Shown: one piece after another, positions 34,268-43,595 of the stretch | Position numbering within the stretch: the stretch's first letter is position 1 | Layout: the number at the start of each line of letters is the position of its first letter | DNA from: Nitrospira_E sp052156535 | Lineage (GTDB): Bacteria > Nitrospirota > Nitrospiria > Nitrospirales > UBA8639 | NCBI RefSeq assembly: GCF_052156535.1 | Contig: NZ_JBQKUP010000034.1 | Span: 124,001-188,000 of the forward strand | DNA: 64,000 bases | Reading direction: 5' to 3' | Notes under the pieces: generated by a model | Seen by the model: only the letters and a program-made list of their open reading frames with translations | Told to the model about the DNA's origin: nothing | The model's database searches: none | Program-made: the position numbers and the translations under genes

Positions 34268-35102
34268 AGGGCTTCAGGCCCTACTTCCTGAAAAAAAGAC
34301 TCTTGTCTGGAAAGTGGAGCAGGATGGTCAAGCGGTCTCCATGATACCACTGGACCAGATTCTCCCGAACCGCTATCAGCCCAGAACAACATTTTTGGAG
34401 GCGGAATTAGATGAATTAGCGCAATCCGTCAAAGAGCATGGCGTACTGCAGCCGATTGTGGTCAGGAGAAAAGGCGATGGCATGTACGAACTGATTGCCG
34501 GGGAGCGCCGGTTTCGAGCGGCAAAAATTGCCGGGCTGCAAACCATTCCAGTCCTGGTGAGGAATTCCAACGATGAAAAGGCCTTGGCGATTGCGTTGGT
34601 AGAAAATATTCAACGTGAAAATCTCAATCCCATGGAGGAGGCTAAGGCCTATTCACGATTAATGGGGGAATTCGGTCTAACTCAGGATCTGGTTTCACGC
34701 TCTGTGGGTAAGGATCGTTCCTCCATCGCGAATATTGTGAGGCTGCTCACGCTGCCAAAGGATGTTCAAGAGTATATTGAGGCGGGAGTCATCAGTTTAG
34801 GTCACGCGAAGGTATTAGCGGGCCTGCCGACTCCAGCAGCACAAATCCAGGTTGCAAGGAAAATTGTTTCCGAGCAACTCTCTGTTCGCCAAATTGAGCA
34901 GATGATTTCCGTGCAGAGAAAAGGTAAAGGGTCCAAATCGAAAAAAGAGGAACCCAATAGATTTCGAAACCTGGAAGAGCAATTTCGAAAACGCTTGGGT
35001 ACTAAAGTCCAGGTGAAGGCGGGAGTCAGGGGAGGGCAGGTCGTCATCCATTATTTTTCCGATGATGAACTGGATCGGATTGCTTCATTGGTTATGGAAT
35101 AG
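34245..35102 (+). CDS. parB: Chromosome partitioning protein ParB (Spo0J)
   Basis: A 285-residue ParB. The N-terminal CTPase domain begins IPLDQILPNRYQPRTTF and contains GERR (86-89), the CTP-contacting motif, in YELIAGERRFRAAKIAGL. A central helix-turn-helix (ENIQRENLNPMEEAKAYSRL onward) reads parS. The C-terminus is a dimerisation domain. It loads at the parS sites by rsmG and activates ParA. The start at 34245 lies inside the end of parA. Confidence 0.95.
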   Translation: MEKKALGKGLQALLPEKKTLVWKVEQDGQAVSMIPLDQILPNRYQPRTTFLEAELDELAQSVKEHGVLQPIVVRRKGDGMYELIAGERRFRAAKIAGLQTIPVLVRNSNDEKALAIALVENIQRENLNPMEEAKAYSRLMGEFGLTQDLVSRSVGKDRSSIANIVRLLTLPKDVQEYIEAGVISLGHAKVLAGLPTPAAQIQVARKIVSEQLSVRQIEQMISVQRKGKGSKSKKEEPNRFRNLEEQFRKRLGTKVQVKAGVRGGQVVIHYFSDDELDRIASLVME

Positions 35103-35258
35103 AATTTGAATAATCCAACGGATGGCTTCTGAGCGAATGGGCCCTCCTTTAGAATGTTATAGGATCATGATGATGACAAATGATGGAGCTAATATTACCG
35201 GGTATCGAGTCAGTCATGAAGAAATTGGAGCACACAGTTATCGAGGAGGGAGAGGCTC

Positions 35259-35759
35259 ATGTTTTTCAAAAAAAGCGAAGAAAGCACTCAGGATATGGGA
35301 GAAATGAGTCAAGGTCAGGAGAAGGAATCAGCCGTGGTGGACAGTCCGGTGACTTCAGCCAGTCAGCAGGAATCAGGCGATATTATCGCCTTTGTTGGTG
35401 AAGAGGTGACCTTTAAGGGAACCATTCGGTATCAGGGAACGGTGCGGGTGGATGGCCGACTGGAGGGTGAAATATATACCGACGGCAACTTAATTATTGG
35501 GCAAAAAGCGGTCATCGCTGCCAAGATTCATGCAGGGACCATTATGTGTCAGGGGCAATTGACGGGGGATGTCGAAGCCAAGCACCGAGTTAAATTGTTA
35601 TCCCCAGCTGTCTTTGAAGGGACAATTACCTCCCCCCTTCTTTCGATGGATGAGGGAGTGGTGTTTAACGGGACCTGCAATATGCCCCAAAAAATGGAGC
35701 GAAAAGGCAAAGAAGCCAAACTTGTGATTTCGGTAGAAGAAGCCGTGAAGGTGAAATAA
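35259..35759 (+). CDS. Bactofilin, copy 1
   Basis: A 166-residue protein. The bactofilin beta-helix core runs from about residue 40 to 140 as repeats with glycine turns: VTFKGTIRYQGTVRVDGRLE, then IYTDGNLIIGQKAVIAAKIH, and so on. The flanking ends are disordered. Bactofilins polymerise without nucleotide into filaments that shape cells or position proteins and ParABS components. GAGGGAGAGG before the start is a strong ribosome binding site. It follows parB and precedes a second copy, consistent with a shared role in chromosome or envelope organisation. Confidence 0.9.
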   Translation: MFFKKSEESTQDMGEMSQGQEKESAVVDSPVTSASQQESGDIIAFVGEEVTFKGTIRYQGTVRVDGRLEGEIYTDGNLIIGQKAVIAAKIHAGTIMCQGQLTGDVEAKHRVKLLSPAVFEGTITSPLLSMDEGVVFNGTCNMPQKMERKGKEAKLVISVEEAVKVK

Positions 35760-35861
35760 AAGCAATCTTCTGCAAAAAAAAGGCGGCTAGTTCCCAGTTG
35801 GACATGGAGATCCTAGCGTGCAACTTGAGGGCTCTTTACTGGATGAGAGGAGGAATGTTCT

Positions 35862-36338
35862 ATGTGGGGTGAAAAAGAAAAGAAAAAGGAATTAGGATTT
35901 GGGCAGGAATTTTATACATTTCTGGGGAAGGGTGTTGATTTTAAGGGCAAGGCTCAATTTGAGGGCACGGTGCGGGTGGATGGTAACTTTGAAGGGGAAA
36001 TCACAATTGATGATACCCTCATCATTGGTGAAAGTGCCGTGATCAAAGGGACCATCACAGGTGGAACCATTGTGAACAGCGGCCGGATTGAGGGTGTGAT
36101 TACCGCAAAATCAAAAATCCAACTCCTTAAGCCGGCGGTTCTCATTGGTGATGTCCATACTCCCATTTTTGCCATGGAAGAAGGCGTGTATTTCCAAGGG
36201 GAATGCGATATGGGTTCCGCTCCAAAATTAGAAGCGCCTATGGACCATAAGATCCTCTCCAATGGACAAGGGAAGACGATTCCCAAGGTTGAGCAAAAAT
36301 TAGAAAAAAAATTAGAAACAGAGCCGTTGAGTCGCTAA
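35862..36338 (+). CDS. Bactofilin, copy 2
   Basis: A 158-residue bactofilin with the same beta-helix plan: VDFKGKAQFEGTVRVDGNFE, GEITIDDTLIIGESAVIKGT and IEGVITAKSKIQLLKPAVLI. The ends are charged (EKEKKKELGF at the start; a Lys/Glu-rich tail). The core is clearly related to copy 1 but the termini differ, so the two may form mixed or separate filaments. GAGGAGG precedes the start. Its TAA shares a base with the mnmA start (TAATG). Confidence 0.9.
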   Translation: MWGEKEKKKELGFGQEFYTFLGKGVDFKGKAQFEGTVRVDGNFEGEITIDDTLIIGESAVIKGTITGGTIVNSGRIEGVITAKSKIQLLKPAVLIGDVHTPIFAMEEGVYFQGECDMGSAPKLEAPMDHKILSNGQGKTIPKVEQKLEKKLETEPLSR

Positions 36339-37489
36339 TGCCTGCCTCTGATTCAAAAAGGGTTGTCCTGGGCATGAGTGGCGGTGTGGATAGCTCCGTG
36401 GCTGCCAAATTATTGAAGCAGCAGGGGTACGACGTTATCGGGGTCACTTTGAAAGTCTGGGAGGAAGAAGATGACACCTCCGTTTCCAAGCGTTGGCAGG
36501 AACGGGGATGCTGTAAAGTGGGAATAGCCAGACATGTGGCAGAATTATTAGGGATCTCTCACAGGGTCATCGATACCCGTGAAGGTTTTCAAAAGGGAGT
36601 CATTGAGGATTTCATTGGGGGGTATCTCCAGGGAACCACCCCTAATCCCTGTGTTCGGTGTAATGAACGAGTGAAATTTGGAGGTCTCTTCCAGGTGGCC
36701 GATGAACTTGGAGCTGACTATATTGCGACCGGCCACTATGCCAATATCAAACACGATGAAAGAGGGACCCCTCTCCTGGTTCGCGGGAAGGATACCAAAA
36801 AAGACCAATCATATTTTCTGTATCGAATACCCCCCAGTTGGCTCTCAAAAATGATGTTTCCTTTAGGGGACATGGAAAAACCTGACGTCTGGAGGGAAGC
36901 GGAGGCTATGGGCCTGCCGGTAGACGAACTCAAAGAAAGCCAGGAAATTTGCTTTGTGACGCAGGGTGATTACCGACAATTTCTCAAGCAGAATGCACCG
37001 CAGGCTTCAAGTCCCGGTACGTTTGTGGATGAAAAAGGCAGGGAGCTTGGCCAGCATCAAGGCGTGGCCTTTTATACGCCAGGCCAACGAAAAGGATTGG
37101 GTATTGCCGGAGGAAGCCGTTTGTATGTGCAGCGCGTGCTTCCAGACATGAATATGGTGGTTCTGGGTCCTGCCGAAGATTTGGATTCCAGGGAATGCCT
37201 GGTTGCAGACTTAAATATTTTCTCTCCAGAGTCATTGCAGCATGCAAACAAAATTGATGTGAAATTTCGTTATAGTTCCCCACCAGTCCCGGCTACGTAC
37301 CGATGGTCAGATTCCACTTCGATCACAATAACGTTTGATGCGCCTGTTCGGGCTTTGAGTCCTGGCCAGTCAGCGGTTTTTTACCTTGGGGATCGTGTGT
37401 TGGGAGGTGGAATTATTCAAGGGCCAACCCCAAAGAAAAATATTCAGATGTGCGAAGAAACCAACTCAGCTGCACGCCCCCACCGATAA
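36338..37489 (+). CDS. mnmA: tRNA-specific 2-thiouridylase MnmA
   Basis: A 383-residue PP-loop enzyme. SGGVDSS (14-20) binds ATP. The paired catalytic cysteines are Cys105 in TPNPCVRCN and Cys205 in SQEICFV. The C-terminal beta-barrel domain includes LGIAGGSRLYVQ. It thiolates wobble U34 of tRNA-Lys, -Glu and -Gln, complementing the MnmE-MnmG modification encoded in the same block. It is translationally coupled to the second bactofilin. Confidence 0.95.
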   Translation: MPASDSKRVVLGMSGGVDSSVAAKLLKQQGYDVIGVTLKVWEEEDDTSVSKRWQERGCCKVGIARHVAELLGISHRVIDTREGFQKGVIEDFIGGYLQGTTPNPCVRCNERVKFGGLFQVADELGADYIATGHYANIKHDERGTPLLVRGKDTKKDQSYFLYRIPPSWLSKMMFPLGDMEKPDVWREAEAMGLPVDELKESQEICFVTQGDYRQFLKQNAPQASSPGTFVDEKGRELGQHQGVAFYTPGQRKGLGIAGGSRLYVQRVLPDMNMVVLGPAEDLDSRECLVADLNIFSPESLQHANKIDVKFRYSSPPVPATYRWSDSTSITITFDAPVRALSPGQSAVFYLGDRVLGGGIIQGPTPKKNIQMCEETNSAARPHR

Positions 37490-37531
37490 TTGGGAATCAG
37501 AAAAATTTCCCTTTACATCCGGTCTTTCCGG

Positions 37532-37560
37532 TTGACAGGCTGCATCACTCATGCTAGTTT
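37532..37560 (+). promoter_or_regulatory. Candidate promoter for the F1 ATP synthase operon
   Basis: TTGACA (37532-37537), a 17-bp spacer and TGCTAGTTT, which reads as an extended -10 with a weak hexamer TAGTTT. It lies about 60 bp before atpH, after a 133-bp gap. Confidence 0.4.
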
Positions 37561-37622
37561 CACCCGCTTAAACACACGCCCAATTCCGTTCAACACGTGG
37601 CTGCCTGGAATCTCTGTAAACT

Positions 37623-38162
37623 GTGAATAAAAGCACCATTGGGCGCCGATATGCATCGGCGCTTTTCCAACTGCTCGATAAATCGGGTATTGAACCCGCA
37701 CGAAGTGCCTTAAGCGCATTGCAACAAGGCTTGGAGGAAACCCCTGCCTTGAAGCATGTCCTCGCTTCACCAGTCTTTAATTTTGAGGAAAAACAAACTG
37801 TCCTGAATGAATTGAGTCAAAGGATGGAGGCCCCTCCGGTCATGCGGGATTTCCTCACTCAACTGTTGAAAAAGAATAGAGCTATGTTGCTCCCTGAAAT
37901 TTCAGAGGCCTTTGCGGAATTGGCCGATCAACAAAAGGGAGTTCAGCAAGTCTGGGTGGGCTCGGCCAAACCATTACAAGCGGCCGAGAAAGAACAGATC
38001 AAGCACGATTTGTCTCAAACGCTACACCATGGAGTCGAAGTGGCTTTTGAGGTAGATCCCCATCTTATTGCGGGATTGAGAATAAAAATTGGCAGCCGGG
38101 TATTTGATAATACGGTGTCGGGTCGACTAGCCGGTATGCATGATCAGTTGACGAAGGGATAA
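37623..38162 (+). CDS. atpH: F-type ATP synthase delta subunit
   Basis: A 179-residue delta/OSCP subunit with an N-terminal six-helix bundle (GRRYASALFQLLDKSGIEP) and the family end GLRIKIGSRVFDNTVSGRLA. It joins F1 to the peripheral stalk of Fo. The start is GTG. It opens an operon of F1 genes only; atpB, atpE and atpF, which usually precede it, are absent. Confidence 0.93.
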   Translation: MNKSTIGRRYASALFQLLDKSGIEPARSALSALQQGLEETPALKHVLASPVFNFEEKQTVLNELSQRMEAPPVMRDFLTQLLKKNRAMLLPEISEAFAELADQQKGVQQVWVGSAKPLQAAEKEQIKHDLSQTLHHGVEVAFEVDPHLIAGLRIKIGSRVFDNTVSGRLAGMHDQLTKG

Positions 38163-38165
38163 TCC

Positions 38166-39686
38166 ATGCAGATCAAAGCAGAAGAAATCAGCTCCATCAT
38201 TAAGGAAAAAATCAAAGGATTCGATCAACGGGTTGATGTCAAAGAAATGGGCTACGTCATCCAGGTGGGTGACAATATCGCCAAGGTTTATGGGTTAGAA
38301 GGGGCGATGGCAGGAGAGTTGTTGGAATTTCCTGGTGGAGTGTATGGAGTGGCTTTGAACTTGGAAGAAGATAGTGTCGGAGCGGTGCTCCTGGGCGAGG
38401 ATGTGGGAATTCGTGAAGGAGATCCGGTGAAACGCACCGGACGAATTGCCGAAGTCCCGGTTGGAGAGGCACTGGTGGGTCGTGTTGTGGATGCCATCGG
38501 GAAGCCCATTGATGGGAAGGGTCCAATCAACACCACGGAGACACGGCTTATCGAAATTCGGGCTCCAGGTGTGGTTGATCGGCAATCGGTGGGAGAACCG
38601 CTTCAAACGGGGCTCAAGGCCATTGATGCCATGATTCCGGTCGGTCGAGGCCAACGAGAGTTAATTATTGGAGACCGTCAGACCGGGAAAACCGCTATTG
38701 CGGTTGACACTATCATCAATCAAAAAGGCCTGGGTGTGTTTTGTTTTTATGTGGCCATTGGGCAAAAACGATCGACGGTAGCTCGAGTGGTGAAAACCCT
38801 TGAGGATCATGGAGCCATGGAGTACACCACGGTGGTGTCCGCCACCGCTAGCGATTCGGCGTCGTTGCAATTTTTTGCACCGTATGCCGGTGTGACCATG
38901 GCCGAATATTTCCGTGACAATGGGAAGCATGCGCTTATCGTGTATGACGATTTGTCCAAACATGCCACCGCCTACCGCCAGCTTTCCCTGCTTCTTCGAC
39001 GTCCACCAGGACGTGAAGCCTATCCTGGTGACATCTTCTTCTTGCATTCGCGTTTGTTGGAACGAGCCGCCAAGATGAGTGATGAAAAAGGCGCCGGAAG
39101 TTTGACGGCATTGCCGATTATCGAAACGCAGGCAGGTGACGTCTCCGCCTATATTCCCACGAATGTGATTTCTATTACTGATGGACAGATTTATTTGGCA
39201 GCTGACCTGTTCTATTCCGGTATTCGGCCGGCGATTAACGTTGGGTTATCAGTTTCCCGGGTTGGAGGGGCTGCGCAAATTAAAACGATGAAGCAAGTGG
39301 CTGGAACTCTCCGGCTCGATTTGGCGCAGTATCGGGAAATGGCAGCCTTCGCGCAATTTGGCAGTGAATTGGATAAAGCCACGCAAGCTCAATTGGCTAG
39401 AGGTGCGCGCATGGTCGAACTGCTGAAACAGGAACAGTATAAACCCCTGGCTGTGGCCAATCAGGTGTTGTCAATTTATGCCGGGGTGAATGGGTTTCTG
39501 GATAATGTTCCCGTGAATAAAATCCGGGAGTTTGAGCAAGGTCTGTTATCCTATATTAAAGAGAAACATCCCAATGTGCGGGAAGAAATCGTGACAAAAA
39601 AGAAGATTGATGAGGAATTTGGGGGCAAGTTAAAAAGCATCATTTCAGAATTTAAACAGTCCAAAGGCTACGATCAAGCAGGGTAA
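38166..39686 (+). CDS. atpA: F-type ATP synthase alpha subunit
   Basis: A 506-residue alpha subunit. The Walker A is GDRQTGKTA and the catalytic arginine lies in the conserved SVSRVGGAAQIKTMKQVAG. RPPGREAYPGDIFFLHSRLLERAA is present in full. Non-catalytic nucleotide site and F1 hexamer component. It starts 3 bp after atpH. Confidence 0.97.
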   Translation: MQIKAEEISSIIKEKIKGFDQRVDVKEMGYVIQVGDNIAKVYGLEGAMAGELLEFPGGVYGVALNLEEDSVGAVLLGEDVGIREGDPVKRTGRIAEVPVGEALVGRVVDAIGKPIDGKGPINTTETRLIEIRAPGVVDRQSVGEPLQTGLKAIDAMIPVGRGQRELIIGDRQTGKTAIAVDTIINQKGLGVFCFYVAIGQKRSTVARVVKTLEDHGAMEYTTVVSATASDSASLQFFAPYAGVTMAEYFRDNGKHALIVYDDLSKHATAYRQLSLLLRRPPGREAYPGDIFFLHSRLLERAAKMSDEKGAGSLTALPIIETQAGDVSAYIPTNVISITDGQIYLAADLFYSGIRPAINVGLSVSRVGGAAQIKTMKQVAGTLRLDLAQYREMAAFAQFGSELDKATQAQLARGARMVELLKQEQYKPLAVANQVLSIYAGVNGFLDNVPVNKIREFEQGLLSYIKEKHPNVREEIVTKKKIDEEFGGKLKSIISEFKQSKGYDQAG

Positions 39687-39698
39687 AGTTTTTTTGTT

Positions 39699-40574
39699 AT
39701 GCCAAGTCTTCAAAGCCTCCGACGAAAAATTGCGTCTGTCAAAAACACGCAGAAGATAACCAAAGCCATGAAAATGGTTTCGGCGGCTAAGTTGAAACGC
39801 GCACAGGATCGTATTCTAGCGGCTAGGCCCTATTCCCATCAGTTACGAGAAGTCGTGGGGAACCTGAGCGAACGGGTTAATCGTGCCTCTCATCCTCTTC
39901 TGCCGCGACGTGACGGGAATACGACCGAACTTCTGGTGGTTACAAGCGACCGCGGGCTTTGCGGGGCCTTTAATACCAATATTCTCCGGCAGGCCGTTGA
40001 ATTTTTGGAGGAGCAGACCAGCCAGGGGAAACAGGTATCGGTCAGTTTGGCCGGAAGGAAGTCTATTGATTTTTTCAAACGACGCCATTGGAAGATTCGT
40101 CAACAATGGGGAGGAGTCTTTGATCGGCTCAGTTTTGAACACGCCTTGGATATCGGGCAAAACATTGTGTCCCAATATCATGAAGGCACCTTTGATCAAC
40201 TGTATGTGGTCTATAACGAATTCAAATCGGTCATGCAGCAGCAGGTATTCGTTGAAAAGCTGCTCCCCATTGAATCGGTCCAGGAGTCCGGCGAAAGGGA
40301 GAAGCCGGCGACGGGTGGGAGTTATCTCTATGAACCCGATGAAAATGAATTGTTAACCACCTTATTGCCTAAGCATTTTGAAATACAGACGTATCGGGTC
40401 TTATTAGAGTCGGCTGCCGCGGAACAGGCGGCACGAATGACGGCCATGGATGGGGCCACGCGGAATGCCGGAGAATTAATCAAAAAGGTCACGTTATTTT
40501 ATAACAAAACGCGCCAGGCCGCGATTACCAAAGAATTGATGGATATCGTGGGAGGCGCAGAGGCCCTGAAATAA
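39699..40574 (+). CDS. atpG: F-type ATP synthase gamma subunit
   Basis: A 291-residue gamma subunit. The two long coiled-coil helices of the rotor axle are at the ends (LRRKIASVKNTQKITKAMKM and ARMTAMDGATRNAGELIKKV), with the central Rossmann-like part containing TSDRGLCGAFNTNI. It rotates inside the alpha-beta hexamer. Placed between atpA and atpD as usual. Confidence 0.96.
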   Translation: MPSLQSLRRKIASVKNTQKITKAMKMVSAAKLKRAQDRILAARPYSHQLREVVGNLSERVNRASHPLLPRRDGNTTELLVVTSDRGLCGAFNTNILRQAVEFLEEQTSQGKQVSVSLAGRKSIDFFKRRHWKIRQQWGGVFDRLSFEHALDIGQNIVSQYHEGTFDQLYVVYNEFKSVMQQQVFVEKLLPIESVQESGEREKPATGGSYLYEPDENELLTTLLPKHFEIQTYRVLLESAAAEQAARMTAMDGATRNAGELIKKVTLFYNKTRQAAITKELMDIVGGAEALK

Positions 40575-40645
40575 ATCGAAGGTTGATCCTGGCCGGGCAC
40601 GGGAGACCGTGTGCCGTTCACCAATCTTTTTCAACCAAGGAGTCT

Positions 40646-42103
40646 ATGGTGGGTACGGATGTCGGAAATGGAAAAGTCATTCAAGTCATGGGACCGGTGG
40701 TGGACGTGGAGTTTCCTCCAGGGAAACTTCCCAATATTTTTAATGCATTAACGATCACCCATAGTTCTGGCGATCAAGAAGTACAATCAGGCATCCAGGT
40801 CACATTGGAAGTGGCCCAGCACCTTGGGGAAAACCGGGTGAGGGCGGTCGCCATGTCCTCGACCGATGGATTGGTCCGTGGTTTAGAGGTGAAAGATACC
40901 GGTGCGGCGATTTCTGTTCCCGTTGGACGGGAAACCCTCGGGCGGGTCGTCAATGTTTTGGGTGATCCTGTTGATGGCTTCGGTGCGGTCAAAACGGAAA
41001 AACGGTGGTCCATTCACCGTGCGGCCCCTGCGTTAGAAGACCAGGAAACCAAAACAGAAATATTGGAAACCGGCATTAAAGTCATCGACCTGTTGGAGCC
41101 CTATGCCAAAGGGGGAAAGGTCGGGCTGTTCGGTGGTGCCGGCGTAGGTAAAACCGTCATCATCATGGAACTTATCAATAATATCGCCCTCCACCATGGG
41201 GGGTTTTCAGTTTTTGCCGGCGTCGGTGAACGGACTCGTGAGGGTAATGATCTTTGGCATGAAATGCAGGAGTCCAAGGTCATTGATCCCCATGATTTTT
41301 CAAAATCAAAAGCCGCCTTGGTTTATGGACAAATGAATGAGCCACCAGGAGCTCGCCTCCGGGTAGGCCTGACCGGACTGACCATCGCCGAATATTTCCG
41401 CGATGAGGAGCATCAGGATGTGCTGCTCTTTGTCGACAACATCTTCCGATTTACTCAAGCCGGCTCCGAGGTATCTGCCTTGCTCGGTCGAATGCCATCA
41501 GCCGTGGGGTATCAACCGACGTTGGGGACGGAGATGGGGACTTTACAAGAACGGATCACGTCGACCAAGAAGGGATCCATCACTTCGGTTCAAGCGATTT
41601 ATGTGCCGGCTGATGACTTGACTGACCCAGCCCCGGCAACGGCGTTTGCCCATTTGGATGCCACCACCGTGTTGTCACGCCAATTGGCCGAGTTGGGCAT
41701 CTATCCTGCGGTCGATCCATTGGATTCCACCTCAAGAATTTTAGATCCCCATATTTTGGGTGATGAGCATTACCAGGTTGTGCAACGGGTACAAGGCACT
41801 TTGCAACGGTATAAAGATCTTCAAGATATCATCGCCATCTTAGGTATGGACGAGTTATCGGAGGACGACAAGCAAACGGTAGCCAGGGCGAGGAAACTTC
41901 AACGGTTTCTCTCTCAGCCCTTCCACGTGGCAGAAGCCTTTACTGGATCACCCGGGAAATATGTGAAACTCGTTGATACCGTTCGAAGCTTCAAAGAAAT
42001 CGTGGATGGTAAATACGATGATCTTCCAGAGCAGGCCTTCTATATGGTTGGGCCTATCGAAGAAGCCATCGAAAAAGCTGAAAAACTCGGATACAAACGA
42101 TAA
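40646..42103 (+). CDS. atpD: F-type ATP synthase beta subunit
   Basis: A 485-residue catalytic beta subunit. The P-loop is GGAGVGKTV, the catalytic glutamate follows in GVGERTREGNDL, and LLFVDNIFRFTQAGSEVSALLGR carries Walker B. The open frame extends upstream to 40583, but the ATG at 40646 with AAGGAG before it fits the family start (GKVIQVMGPVVDVEF follows closely). Its TAA overlaps the atpC start. Confidence 0.96.
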   Translation: MVGTDVGNGKVIQVMGPVVDVEFPPGKLPNIFNALTITHSSGDQEVQSGIQVTLEVAQHLGENRVRAVAMSSTDGLVRGLEVKDTGAAISVPVGRETLGRVVNVLGDPVDGFGAVKTEKRWSIHRAAPALEDQETKTEILETGIKVIDLLEPYAKGGKVGLFGGAGVGKTVIIMELINNIALHHGGFSVFAGVGERTREGNDLWHEMQESKVIDPHDFSKSKAALVYGQMNEPPGARLRVGLTGLTIAEYFRDEEHQDVLLFVDNIFRFTQAGSEVSALLGRMPSAVGYQPTLGTEMGTLQERITSTKKGSITSVQAIYVPADDLTDPAPATAFAHLDATTVLSRQLAELGIYPAVDPLDSTSRILDPHILGDEHYQVVQRVQGTLQRYKDLQDIIAILGMDELSEDDKQTVARARKLQRFLSQPFHVAEAFTGSPGKYVKLVDTVRSFKEIVDGKYDDLPEQAFYMVGPIEEAIEKAEKLGYKR

Positions 42104-42558
42104 TGGCAGGTGCTGGTGTGACGGCGTCATCAGGGAAAATTCTTTTAGAGGTGGTCACCCCCGATCACCGTTTGCTCAGTAAGGAAGTCGACTACGTGTC
42201 GGCTCCTGGGAGTGAGGGAGATTTCGGTGTCCTGCCGGGCCATTGTCATTTTCTGACTACCTTGCGGATTGGCGAACTTCAATACCGTATTGGTGAACAG
42301 ACTGAATACATGGCTGTGCTCTGGGGGTTTGCTGAAGTGACGCCGACTAAGGTGACGATTCTGGCCGAAATTGCCGAAAAGGCTGAAGACATTAACGTAG
42401 AACGGGCCGAGGATGCCGTTCGAAAAGCGGAAGAACGTCTGGAGCGTGGCGGGCTACCCTCAGAAGTTGAGGAAGCTCGCGTCAGTTTGGAAAAGGCCCG
42501 CCTCCGGCAAAAAATTGCCGGTCGCCACCACCAACAGGCCGGTTCCCGTCTTATATAA
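42103..42558 (+). CDS. atpC: F-type ATP synthase epsilon subunit
   Basis: A 151-residue epsilon subunit. The N-terminal beta sandwich holds LLEVVTPDHRLLSKEVDYVS, GSEGDFGVLPGHCHFLTTL and the typical WGFAEVTPTKVTILAE. The C-terminal helical hairpin (ERAEDAVRKAEERLE) can block rotation when ATP is low. It shares one base with atpD (TAATG) and ends the F1 operon. Confidence 0.95.
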   Translation: MAGAGVTASSGKILLEVVTPDHRLLSKEVDYVSAPGSEGDFGVLPGHCHFLTTLRIGELQYRIGEQTEYMAVLWGFAEVTPTKVTILAEIAEKAEDINVERAEDAVRKAEERLERGGLPSEVEEARVSLEKARLRQKIAGRHHQQAGSRLI

Positions 42559-42589
42559 AGCAATCGACCGCCCCGTTTTTTTACTTGCC

Positions 42590-43552
42590 ATGCCGCATGT
42601 CGCTACGCGGACGGAGTTCATCGTCACCGCAGGCGAATCGCCCAAACGCCTTGATCATTTTCTTGCCAATCGCGAACCCTATTTTTCTCGAACAGCCCTC
42701 CAACGATTAATTGAAGACGGCCATATTACGGTCGGTGGTCAGGTTGTGAAACCCAGCCACAAGGTCAGGCCTGGTGATTGCATTGTCCTGGTCGTACCGC
42801 GTCCAGAGCCTTTGGCGATTAATCCTGAACCAATTCCCCTTGTCATCCTCTATGAGGATGAATTCCTATTGGTTCTCAACAAACCGGCCGGCCTTGTGGT
42901 TCATCCGGCTCCGGGTCATTGGACGGGGACCTTGGTAAATGCGCTCCTCCATCACATGCAAAGTGGGGAAGGGCATCTTTCAACTATTGGAGGAAAGGAA
43001 CGTCCGGGTTTGGTGCATCGACTTGACAAGGAAACGACAGGGATCTTAGTCGTGGCGAAAAATGATCAGACTCACCGGAAATTGGCGGGACAATTCAAAG
43101 CCCACTCCATCATTCGGGTCTATGAGGCGTTTGTGTGGGAAGGGCCAAAAACACGGGAAGGCCGGATTGAGTTGTCGATTGGACGAGATACCAAAGATCG
43201 GAAAACATTTTCCGCACGCACAACCAATCCCAAGGAGTCGCTGACCAGTTACCGGGTGAAAGAACGATTTGGGGCTGCGGCGGCACACGTGGAATTATTC
43301 CCTGGCACAGGACGCACGCATCAGCTACGAGTTCACCTCAAGGCTATCGGATGTCCGATTTTGGGTGACCAAACCTATGGAGGGAAAAAAGTTATGGATG
43401 TTGGGGGAATTGGCATTCCCCGTGTGATGTTGCATGCCAAAGTTCTTGGTTTCATACATCCTGTTTCTCACAAAATGGTGACATTTTCAGCGGAATTGCC
43501 GGAAGATATGATAACCGTACTGAATGCCTTGAAGGGCAAGGAAGACGAATGA
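42590..43552 (+). CDS. RluD-type 23S rRNA pseudouridine synthase
   Basis: About 320 residues from the ATG at 42590. The N-terminal S4 domain is ESPKRLDHFLANREPYFSRT. The catalytic domain carries the active-site aspartate in GLVHRLDKETTGILVVAK and ends with HQLRVHLKAIGCPILGDQTY. RluD-type enzymes isomerise uridines of helix 69 in 23S rRNA. The frame can be extended to 42413 but would overlap atpC. There is no clear Shine-Dalgarno motif at this ATG, so the start is uncertain. Confidence 0.9.
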   Translation: MPHVATRTEFIVTAGESPKRLDHFLANREPYFSRTALQRLIEDGHITVGGQVVKPSHKVRPGDCIVLVVPRPEPLAINPEPIPLVILYEDEFLLVLNKPAGLVVHPAPGHWTGTLVNALLHHMQSGEGHLSTIGGKERPGLVHRLDKETTGILVVAKNDQTHRKLAGQFKAHSIIRVYEAFVWEGPKTREGRIELSIGRDTKDRKTFSARTTNPKESLTSYRVKERFGAAAAHVELFPGTGRTHQLRVHLKAIGCPILGDQTYGGKKVMDVGGIGIPRVMLHAKVLGFIHPVSHKMVTFSAELPEDMITVLNALKGKEDE

Positions 43553-43595
43553 TTGTCTTGACAAGCAGGCAAGGGATTGGAGTAGATTTCAAGAT

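Noticed and set aside
35122..35401. Frames just upstream of and over the first bactofilin start
   Set aside because: They overlap the well-supported bactofilin start in other frames and have no family pattern.
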